Part shown: piece by piece, positions 58,056 through 64,000 of the stretch | How positions within the stretch are numbered: the first letter of the stretch is position 1 | Layout: the number at the start of each line of letters is the position of its first letter | Assembly: GCA_038533155.1 (NCBI GenBank) | Contig: JBCAZH010000010.1 | Coordinates: 8,787-72,786 of the forward strand | DNA from: CALBPI01 sp038533155 | GTDB taxonomy: Bacteria; Pseudomonadota; Gammaproteobacteria; Steroidobacterales; Woeseiaceae | Length of the DNA: 64,000 nt | Direction of reading: 5' to 3' | Position numbers and translations under genes: made by a program | Notes under the pieces: model-generated | The model's database searches: none | The model's input: only the letters and a program-made list of their open reading frames with translations | What the model was told of the DNA's origin: nothing

Positions 58056-58505
58056 TTAGGTATGACCCAAGTCGCGTTCGTTGAGCCATTGCTCTGCGAT
58101 CAACGCAGCCGACATAGCGTCGATGTCGCCTTTGCGAACCCGGTGTTGCCGTTCGCCGCGTCGGCGCGCCTCCCGCAAAAGGTCGGTGGCCGCCGCTGAG
58201 GTGAGGTGCTCGTCGATGAGCTGAACGGGGATGTCGTAGTCTCCTAGCTCCGCGGCAAAGCCGCGCGCAGCACGGCATTGATCCGATTCGCCGCCGTCGG
58301 AGGACACCGGCAGGCCCACCAGCAGGACGTCTGGCCCCCAGTCGTCAATCAGTTTCTCGATCGCCAGCCAATCCGGCCCATCATCGCCGCTGACCAGTGT
58401 CGTCAAAGGGCGGGCGCTGTGTGTGATCGTCTGCCCAACTGCGACGCCGATGCGGCGCAGGCCGTAGTCGAAAGCCAACAATGTCGCGGAGTGGAAGTCA
58501 GGCAT
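58056..58505 (-). CDS. ruvX: Holliday junction resolvase-like RuvX (YqgF)
   Basis: A 149-residue RNase H-fold nuclease: LAFDYGLRRIGVAVGQT carries the first catalytic Asp, DVLLVGLPVSSDGGES the second strand, LIDEHLTSAAATDLL the Glu, and KGDIDAMSAALIAEQWL the last Asp. YqgF trims the 5' end of pre-16S rRNA. Start ATG 58505 overlaps yqgE by 8 bp, the usual partner order; a longer frame inside yqgE is rejected. Confidence 0.94.
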   Translation of the reverse strand: MPDFHSATLLAFDYGLRRIGVAVGQTITHSARPLTTLVSGDDGPDWLAIEKLIDDWGPDVLLVGLPVSSDGGESDQCRAARGFAAELGDYDIPVQLIDEHLTSAAATDLLREARRRGERQHRVRKGDIDAMSAALIAEQWLNERDLGHT

Positions 58506-59079
58506 GTCCTGCGGGACCCGACAGTTGCGCGCGGGTAACCCCAAGCGCTTTCGTCGCGTGGTCCCAGCGCGCTTCGTAGGGTGTCGCGAACACCAGGCGT
58601 CGCGTTGCTGGCACCGTGAGCCAGGAGTTAGCGAGAATTTCCGACTCGAGCTGCTCTGCATCCCAGCCCGCATAGCCGAGAATCATGACGCCACCACTGG
58701 GTCCCCCGGAGCGATACATCGCCGTCATGGCATCGCGGCTCATCGACAAGTAGATGTCATCTGAGACTCGTAGGGTCGCTTCGTAGTCGCCGGCATCCGC
58801 GTGCAGAATAAAACCGCGCTCCGGGCTGACCGGGCCGCCGTTCAAGACCGGTTCGCGGTGTTTGCGTCGATCAAGCTCTTCCGCTGGCACGTCGTCGAAC
58901 CCGTCCATGCCCGAGAACACTTCGCCATGCGTGAGTTCCATCGGTCGGTTGATCGTGACGCCCATCGCACCTTCTTCGGTGTGCTCGCAGACCAACGTGA
59001 CCGTATTTTCGAAATCGGGATCATCGAGCTGCGGCATCGCCACCAGGAGTTGCCCGGCAAGAGTCGGAAATTCAGACAT
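58498..59079 (-). CDS. yqgE: UPF0301/AlgH family protein
   Basis: A 193-residue protein of the YqgE/AlgH family: LAGQLLVAMPQLDDPDFENT, VTLVCEHTEEGAMGVTINRP, VLNGGPVSPERGFILHA, GYAGWDAEQLESEI and WLTVPATRRLVF. A regulatory or chaperone-like role is suggested but unresolved in the literature I know. It precedes ruvX in the same unit. Confidence 0.94.
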   Translation of the reverse strand: MSEFPTLAGQLLVAMPQLDDPDFENTVTLVCEHTEEGAMGVTINRPMELTHGEVFSGMDGFDDVPAEELDRRKHREPVLNGGPVSPERGFILHADAGDYEATLRVSDDIYLSMSRDAMTAMYRSGGPSGGVMILGYAGWDAEQLESEILANSWLTVPATRRLVFATPYEARWDHATKALGVTRAQLSGPAGHA

Positions 59080-59123
59080 TCATTGAGTATCGCTGTGGGT
59101 TGAGGTCCCTGCAAGGCAGGGTG

Positions 59124-60050
59124 TCACGGTGCATCGACCGCGACAGCGCCCGTTACGCGACCGCTGCGGAAGCGGAATTTATAGGCGAAGCGCAGCATAT
59201 CGCGGGATTCTGCGATTTGCGCCGGAAACGGCGCAAATGGTGCTGCTCGGTTGACGATAACCAGAGCCGCCTGGTCGAGAATGCGGTCTCCAGAGCTGCG
59301 CAAAATTTCGGTGTTACCGAGTGAGCCATCCGGCAAGATCGATACGGCGATAATCGGGCTGCCATCCCTGCCGTTGGCTTCGAGGTTATTGATAAAACTC
59401 TGCGTTCCGATGCGCTCGACGCGTTGTTTCCAGGCACTCAGGTAGGGTGCGAGGTCTGAGCGTTTTGTGTTGACGCTGACCACCAAGTGGCGTGGATTGT
59501 CGTCTTGGATCAGCACCGATGGATCGACGTTTTCGGGTAGCGGCAATGTTTGATCGATACCGGTTGGCATCGACTGGGCGAGCCGCGCGGCATCGTCGAC
59601 GAGCTCGGAAGGATCGTCGGGTTGGAACTGCACGCGGTTTCCACCGTCGCTCGTCAATAGCGCCTGGTCGATCGGCTCACCGAGCGTGCTCTCGCTTTGC
59701 TCGGGCCCAGTTTGTTCGGCAGGCGGTGCGACCGATCCGGCACGCGCTGACGCCGCCGGTGTGTCGACGGATTCGCGTGTGTTGCCATGACCTTGTTGGT
59801 CTTCTTGTGCGATGTAATCTGCTTTGTCGGGCGGGCTGGTTTGCTGCTGTTGCGCTACGATCGTCACTTCGAGCGATGTGGTGTCTCCGGAGTCGGTCAA
59901 CACGCCGGCTTCGAAGGTGATCCCAAGAATCAGAATCGCCCACAACAGTGCTGACACGAACAACATCGGCGGCAGTTTGTCGTCGCGCCCGTTGGCGACG
60001 GGCAAGAGATCGCGCGTCAAAACTGTATTGGATGAAGTACCGTCGTTCAT
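59124..60050 (-). CDS. TonB-family energy transducer
   Basis: A 308-residue protein: cytoplasmic N-terminus, one transmembrane helix (PMLFVSALLWAILILGITFE), a long polar Gln/Pro/Ser-rich periplasmic linker (residues ~65-210) and a C-terminal TonB domain (YLSAWKQRVERIGTQSFINN, IIAVSILPDGSLGNTEILRS, FAPFPAQIAESRDMLRFAYK). No exbB/exbD is adjacent. In the equivalent position Pseudomonas has tonB3, which is linked to twitching motility, and the nearby pil genes fit that. Confidence 0.9.
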   Translation of the reverse strand: MNDGTSSNTVLTRDLLPVANGRDDKLPPMLFVSALLWAILILGITFEAGVLTDSGDTTSLEVTIVAQQQQTSPPDKADYIAQEDQQGHGNTRESVDTPAASARAGSVAPPAEQTGPEQSESTLGEPIDQALLTSDGGNRVQFQPDDPSELVDDAARLAQSMPTGIDQTLPLPENVDPSVLIQDDNPRHLVVSVNTKRSDLAPYLSAWKQRVERIGTQSFINNLEANGRDGSPIIAVSILPDGSLGNTEILRSSGDRILDQAALVIVNRAAPFAPFPAQIAESRDMLRFAYKFRFRSGRVTGAVAVDAP

Positions 60051-60054
60051 GGCC

Positions 60055-61047
60055 CTAAATGAGTCGCTCGCGCATCGCCGCTGTGGTCAAGTGAGTGCCG
60101 AGATTATCGATGAGCAGCGCCTTGTCGACACCCATTGCGTCACAGACTGTAGAAAACTCCGTGGGTCCGCCGACCACCAAAGCGGTCGCCGCGGCATCCG
60201 CATGTACGGGGTCCTCTGCGATCACTGTAGCGGCCGCTGGCGCGACCGGCCAACCGGAACGCGGGTCGATGATGTGCTGGTATCGCTGGCCGTCGATCTC
60301 CCGGTAGCGCGCATAGCCTCCAGATGTCATCACATACTCGCCGCTCGACAACGTCAGTAGCGCGCTCGGGGGGCCACCCGAAGGGTTGGCGACCGCGATT
60401 CGAAACATCGCATCTTTCTGGGTCGATCGCACGGCGACGTCGCCGCCTAGATCGACCACTAAACGGTCACATTCGTCTGTGTTGACCGCCGCCATCGCCT
60501 CGGCCAGTAGCGCACCTTTGACGATCGCGCCGATGTCCAAGCGGGTTGATGTGTCAGAACTTGCCAACCGGAGAGTCTCGTCGAGTGTGTATCCACCGGA
60601 TGTCGCCTGGACGAGCTGCTCGATCATGGCTTCGTCCGGCACACCACTCGTCTGCGGACGAGTGAGGTCGTCGAAACCCCATGCGACGACCATGCCACCC
60701 ACCGCTGGATCAAACCTGCCGCCAGAGGTTTGACGCCATAACTCGGCGCGATTCAGAAGGTCATAGAGTCTTCTTGATAATGTCACGGCTTGGCCGTCGG
60801 CCAACGCGCTGTTGGCGCGGCTTAGCTCGCCATCGCCGAATCCATAGTAGTCAGGACCATTGGTTTGAATCGTCTCGAACACGCGTTGGCAAATCTCGTT
60901 CGCAGCCGCGTGGTCAGACGCAGTTGCGCGAACTTTAAGTAGCGTTGTGTAAATTAGCCACTCGCGCTCAACGGTTTGTGCGGGTGAGCATCCGGTGAGT
61001 GCGAATCCTGATGCGAGTGCAGCGAGGACGCCGCGTCGAGTCATCAT
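60055..61047 (-). CDS. FAD:protein FMN transferase (ApbE)
   Basis: A 330-residue lipoprotein with lipobox FALTGC. ApbE motifs: SGGRFDPAVGGMVVAWGF, STRLDIGAIVKGALLAEA, VDLGGDVAVRS, GYARYREIDGQRYQHIIDPR with the conserved His-Ile-Ile-Asp-Pro, and HADAAATALVVGG. It attaches FMN to Thr in Rnf/Nqr-type proteins in the periplasm. It sits between gshB (4-bp overlap) and tonB, where it is not usual. Confidence 0.92.
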   Translation of the reverse strand: MMTRRGVLAALASGFALTGCSPAQTVEREWLIYTTLLKVRATASDHAAANEICQRVFETIQTNGPDYYGFGDGELSRANSALADGQAVTLSRRLYDLLNRAELWRQTSGGRFDPAVGGMVVAWGFDDLTRPQTSGVPDEAMIEQLVQATSGGYTLDETLRLASSDTSTRLDIGAIVKGALLAEAMAAVNTDECDRLVVDLGGDVAVRSTQKDAMFRIAVANPSGGPPSALLTLSSGEYVMTSGGYARYREIDGQRYQHIIDPRSGWPVAPAAATVIAEDPVHADAAATALVVGGPTEFSTVCDAMGVDKALLIDNLGTHLTTAAMRERLI

Positions 61048-62018
61048 GCGCTGGAAACTCCATGCGCCAGGTGGCGCTCGATGGCGTCGTTGAGCTGGCC
61101 TGCGATATTGAGATCATAGGCCTTATCGATCTCACGGATACCGGTAGGACTCGTGACGTTAATCTCCGTCAATTTGTCACCAATGATATCCAGTCCAGCG
61201 AACAGCACACCGTGGGTTCGTAGCCACGGACCCACTCGATCTGCGATCGCTTTTTCGACGGTGCCCAGCGGTCTTGCGTCGGCTGTGGCCCCCATGACGA
61301 GGTTGCCGCGACCATCGGCCGCATCGGGCACTCTGGCCAGCATGTAAGGCACCGGATCGCCGTCGACGATCAAGATCCGCTTGTCGCCCTCTGTGATCTC
61401 CGGCACGTAGACCTGGGCCATCGCGAATTGGGTTTGATAATCGGTCAACGTCTCGAACACGACGTTTGCGTTGGTATCGCCATCTTTCAACGTGAAGATG
61501 GAGCGCCCGCCCATGCCATCCAGCGGTTTGACCACGATATGCCCATGCGTTGTCAGGAATTCGCGTAGCTGAGTCTGGTTGCGGGTCACCAATGTCGGTG
61601 GCGTGAGCTCCGGGAAATACGCGGTCGCCATCTTCTCGTTGAGGTCACGAAGTGCCTGCGGCCGATTGACGACCAGCGCACCATGGTCGGCCGCGAGGTC
61701 CAGCAGATAGGTTGTGTAGATGAACTCCATGTCGAAGGGCGGGTCTTTGCGCATCAAGATCGCATCAAGCGCGCCCAGTTCGATCGACTGAACCTCGCCT
61801 TTAACGAACCAATCAGTGGTGTTGTCCGTCACAGTGACCGCGTGGGCGTGTCCCATCGGCTGGCCCTTTTCGAGGTACAGATCCCCTTGCTGCAGCATGG
61901 AAATGCGATATCCGCGGTGCTGAGCGTCGAGCATCATCGCGAAAGTTGAGTCCTTGGCCGGGGAGATGCCCTCAATGGGATCCATCACGATGCCGATATG
62001 AAGAGTCTGACTGGTCAC
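61044..62018 (-). CDS. gshB: glutathione synthetase
   Basis: A 324-residue ATP-grasp enzyme joining gamma-glutamylcysteine and glycine. IGIVMDPIEGISPAKDSTFA at the N-terminus, MRKDPPFDMEFIYTTYLLDL, VNRPQALRDLNEKMATAYFP, IVVKPLDGMGGRSIFTL and NVTSPTGIREID are diagnostic. It leads the unit gshB-apbE-tonB-yqgE-ruvX-pyrB-pyrK-like, and is divergent from pilG as in pseudomonads. Confidence 0.96.
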   Translation of the reverse strand: MTSQTLHIGIVMDPIEGISPAKDSTFAMMLDAQHRGYRISMLQQGDLYLEKGQPMGHAHAVTVTDNTTDWFVKGEVQSIELGALDAILMRKDPPFDMEFIYTTYLLDLAADHGALVVNRPQALRDLNEKMATAYFPELTPPTLVTRNQTQLREFLTTHGHIVVKPLDGMGGRSIFTLKDGDTNANVVFETLTDYQTQFAMAQVYVPEITEGDKRILIVDGDPVPYMLARVPDAADGRGNLVMGATADARPLGTVEKAIADRVGPWLRTHGVLFAGLDIIGDKLTEINVTSPTGIREIDKAYDLNIAGQLNDAIERHLAHGVSSA

Positions 62019-62210
62019 AATTTGCCTTTATCGGGTAAGCCGTGGCTGTGAATGATACGCCTGTCTGGCAGTGAGTTCGGGCCGCGTGGCGGCAAATCAG
62101 GCAATATGTTAAAAGTTTCGGAGCGAACCACCAAAGTGTGCGCCAGACCACACTCTGTTCGGGCCGGTTCAGACGACAATACTGCTTATGTCCAAAAGGA
62201 GGCGGAGCCG

Positions 62211-62609
62211 GTGACCAATAGCACGCCCACAGTGCTCAAAGGACTGAAAATCCTGGTAATCGATGACAGCAAGACGATTCGTCGTACGGCTGAGACACTG
62301 CTCAGCAAAGAAGGCTGTGAAGTGTACACAGCGATCGACGGATTCGATTCGTTATCGAAAATTGCAGACCATCAGCCTGATCTGATTTTCGTCGACATCA
62401 TGATGCCGCGGCTCGACGGTTACCAGACGTGCCAGCTGATCAAGAACAACAAATCTTTCCGAGATACTCCGGTCATCATGTTGTCCAGCAAGGACGGCCT
62501 GTTCGACCGTGCGCGCGGCCGGATCGTTGGATCGGAGCGCTACCTCACCAAACCGTTTACGAAAGATGAGTTGGTTGGCGCAATCTCCGAACAGTTCAAT
62601 GCAGCTTGA
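62211..62609 (+). CDS. pilG: twitching-motility response regulator PilG
   Basis: A 132-residue single-domain CheY-like receiver: KILVIDDSKTIRRTAETLLS (acidic pair), phospho-Asp in DLIFVDIMMPRLDGYQTCQL, Ser/Thr in VIMLSSKDGLFD and Lys in RYLTKPFTKDEL. The SKDG and IMMP context is typical of PilG. GTG 62211 is the start, with AAGGAGG 8 bp upstream; the upstream in-frame stretch from 62052 looks non-coding. First gene of pilGHIJ. Confidence 0.92.
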   Translation: MTNSTPTVLKGLKILVIDDSKTIRRTAETLLSKEGCEVYTAIDGFDSLSKIADHQPDLIFVDIMMPRLDGYQTCQLIKNNKSFRDTPVIMLSSKDGLFDRARGRIVGSERYLTKPFTKDELVGAISEQFNAA

Positions 62610-62630
62610 GGCGACCGCAGGAATATTGGC

Positions 62631-63005
62631 ATGACTCGAATTCTCATCGTCGATGACTCGCCCACCGAATTGCATGTTGTGCAGACGCTGCTCGAGCGCC
62701 ATGGCTATGAAACCACCACCGCGGAAAGCGGCGAAGGTGGCATCCGTGCGGCCATGGAGCAACGGCCCGACCTGATTTTGATGGACGTTGTTATGCCCGG
62801 TATGAACGGCTTCCAAGCGACCCGTAAGCTCACGCGCAACGCACCGACAGCGGATATCCCCGTCATCGTGGTAACCAGCAAAGATCAGGAAACGGACAAA
62901 ATCTGGGCGATGCGACAAGGCGCGTCGGATTACTTAGTGAAACCGGTTGAGGAACGTAGCCTCATCCAAAAGATTGAAGAACAACTTTCAGGACGCGCGA
63001 GTTAG
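62631..63005 (+). CDS. pilH: twitching-motility response regulator PilH
   Basis: A 124-residue CheY-like receiver: RILIVDDSPTELHVVQTLLE, phospho-Asp in DLILMDVVMPGMNGFQATRK, VIVVTSKDQETDKIWAMRQG and DYLVKPVEE. This pattern, including ETDKIWAMRQGA, is that of PilH. It lies 21 bp after pilG. Confidence 0.93.
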   Translation: MTRILIVDDSPTELHVVQTLLERHGYETTTAESGEGGIRAAMEQRPDLILMDVVMPGMNGFQATRKLTRNAPTADIPVIVVTSKDQETDKIWAMRQGASDYLVKPVEERSLIQKIEEQLSGRAS

Positions 63006-63007
63006 CC

Positions 63008-63583
63008 ATGCCTGCATTGACGTTAAAAGCGCTAGCCAATCGGCCGTTTGAACTGCTTCAGGAAATGGAGCGACGGTCGCGCGCGGCGATCGCTGGCCAA
63101 GGTGAGGCAGGCGGGCAACGCAACGAATGGGTGGGCGTCGGCTTTCGGATCGGTGGCGAGCAGTTTGTGGCGAGCCGCGACGAGGTCCGCGAGGTTCTGA
63201 TGATGCCCGACACGGTCACGCGCGTCCCAGGCGCAAAACGCTGGCTTCTCGGTATTGCCAACTTGCGTGGTCAGCTGCTGCCGTTGGTAGATCTGCAATT
63301 GCTGCTCGGCGGCGGAAGAACGGACCGGGGGCGTGACGCTCGGGTGATCAGCGTCAGCCACCGAGAAGTGTCCGCTGGCCTGCTCGTTTCAGAGGTGAGC
63401 GGTTTTCGGCGTTTCGTCGACGGCGAGTACCACGGCTCGACACCGTCCACCGACGTGCGCTGTGACGGTTACCTATCGGGCGTATTCCGCCGAGGCGGCG
63501 ACGCATGGCCGGTGTTTGGGTTCGACCGACTGCTTGAAAGCGAACAATTTTTACAGGCCGCCGCTGTGCCGGCCGTCGCCTGA
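63008..63583 (+). CDS. pilI: CheW-like adaptor PilI
   Basis: A 191-residue CheW-domain protein: VGVGFRIGGEQFVASRDEVR, MMPDTVTRVPGAKRWLLGIA and NLRGQLLPLVDLQLLLGGG. It would couple the PilJ receptor to a ChpA-type kinase. ATG 63008 follows the pilH stop by 2 bp. Confidence 0.92.
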   Translation: MPALTLKALANRPFELLQEMERRSRAAIAGQGEAGGQRNEWVGVGFRIGGEQFVASRDEVREVLMMPDTVTRVPGAKRWLLGIANLRGQLLPLVDLQLLLGGGRTDRGRDARVISVSHREVSAGLLVSEVSGFRRFVDGEYHGSTPSTDVRCDGYLSGVFRRGGDAWPVFGFDRLLESEQFLQAAAVPAVA

Positions 63584-63605
63584 TTGAAGGGACAGGAACT
63601 TAATA

Positions 63606-64000
63606 ATGGCAAGACAGACTCCATCTACCAAGTCACCCATGGCGATGAAGCTATTGCTACCCATTTTATTGGTTGCGACGGCCGCGGTGGTCTGGCTCGG
63701 GTACGGTGGTGCGGTCGCTGGCGACAGCTCACTGACATCGCGTGATGCTTTGATCGCCGTGCGCGCAAAGCAAGTCGTCGCCGGCAGTAACGGCGCGCTC
63801 GTCAACCTGACGAATGTCGTTAGAAACAGCGCGCCGGGCGGCGTCGTGGGCGAACAAGCGCGCAACATCCTGAGCAACCAAGAACGGATACGTGCGTTCA
63901 ATGACGCTGCGGAGCGGTTCGTCAACGCTTTGGATGTGATGCAGGTGCGAGTGGACGCGCTATCGGATGAGGGTAATGCAGCAATCGCCGATCTCGCGGC
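63606..64000 (+). CDS. pilJ: methyl-accepting chemotaxis protein PilJ (3' partial)
   Basis: Open from ATG 63606 to the window end. N-terminal transmembrane helix (LLLPILLVATAAVVWLGYGG) followed by the start of a periplasmic helical sensor (VVAGSNGALVNLTNVVRNSA, GVVGEQARNILSNQERIRAF). Position after pilI and this layout identify PilJ, the receptor of the Pil-Chp system. The remainder lies outside the window. Confidence 0.88.
   Translation, partial: MARQTPSTKSPMAMKLLLPILLVATAAVVWLGYGGAVAGDSSLTSRDALIAVRAKQVVAGSNGALVNLTNVVRNSAPGGVVGEQARNILSNQERIRAFNDAAERFVNALDVMQVRVDALSDEGNAAIADLA

Noticed and set aside
62052..62210. Upstream in-frame extension of pilG (53 residues)
   Set aside because: PilG homologues begin close to the receiver domain; AAGGAGG before GTG 62211 gives a better start, and the extension lacks any motif.
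1..64000. tRNA, rRNA, CRISPR, insertion sequences, prophage or integrase genes
   Set aside because: No cloverleaf with a convincing T-arm, no rRNA-like conserved stretch, no repeat-spacer pattern and no transposase or integrase motif was seen on either strand.

Overview
The window reads as chromosomal DNA of a Gram-negative gammaproteobacterium. It has a lipid A and LPS inner-core cluster, outer-membrane and TonB-type proteins, glnE, and a block (52063-64000) whose order, yggS-proC-yggT beside pilT-pilU, then pyrB-ruvX-yqgE-tonB-gshB divergent from pilGHIJ, matches the arrangement I know from Pseudomonas-type genomes. GC is high (upper fifties by eye). Three runs of exactly 100 N (2430-2529, 3783-3882, 29347-29446) mark a scaffolded draft or metagenome assembly; each interrupts a gene and its length is a placeholder. 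I see no rRNA, tRNA, insertion sequence, prophage or CRISPR array.

Layout. 1-9.3 kb: korAB, a small outer-membrane protein, a YihG-type acyltransferase, NAD malic enzyme, a GIY-YIG protein, a KefB-like antiporter and an anti-sigma/ECF sigma pair. 9.3-13 kb: on the same strand, an orphan 124-residue protein and a secreted TPR-CHAT protease-like protein of 1063 residues. 13-17.4 kb: an alpha/beta hydrolase lipoprotein, cnoX, a strongly structured 0.2-kb non-coding segment with homopolymer loops, a small secreted protein with a near-consensus sigma-54 promoter, and a divergent PAS-PAS-AAA-Fis sigma-54 activator preceded by two tandem 16-bp palindromes. 17.4-20 kb: a fasciclin-sigma-RskA module resembling mycobacterial SigK/RskA. 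20-29 kb: DUF3187, PBP4, an SH3 protein, an EAL protein, a flavodoxin-like protein, a 43-residue membrane peptide and glnE. 28.9-34.5 kb: zinc-finger protein, hldD, waaF, a GT9 enzyme, kdkA and two LpxL-family acyltransferases, together the LPS inner core and lipid A. 34.6-44.3 kb: htpX and htpG (both with sigma-32-like promoters), a periplasmic aspartoacylase-like protein, DUF4332, an L,D-transpeptidase, ppnN, three very small genes and an osmoprotectant-type ABC transporter. 44.3-52.8 kb: msrB, FKBP, an OmpA-domain protein, a CPA1 antiporter, a hydrolase, TerB, HU, DUF4426, yggT, proC and yggS. 52.8-64 kb: three consecutive PilT-family ATPases, the pyrimidine/redox operon, and the start of the Pil chemotaxis-like cluster.

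The best candidates for something new are: (i) the locus at 7911-13033 that pairs a secreted TPR-CHAT protein with an ECF sigma factor and a membrane anti-sigma factor, a CRISPR-free parallel to the craspase TPR-CHAT/ECF logic; (ii) the sigma-54 circuit at 15121-17432; and (iii) the array of hairpins at 14912-15099 showing runs of 6 to 8 identical bases (C on the minus strand), a candidate C-rich-loop small RNA or 3'-UTR RNA. All functions are inferred from sequence reading alone; no database search was run.
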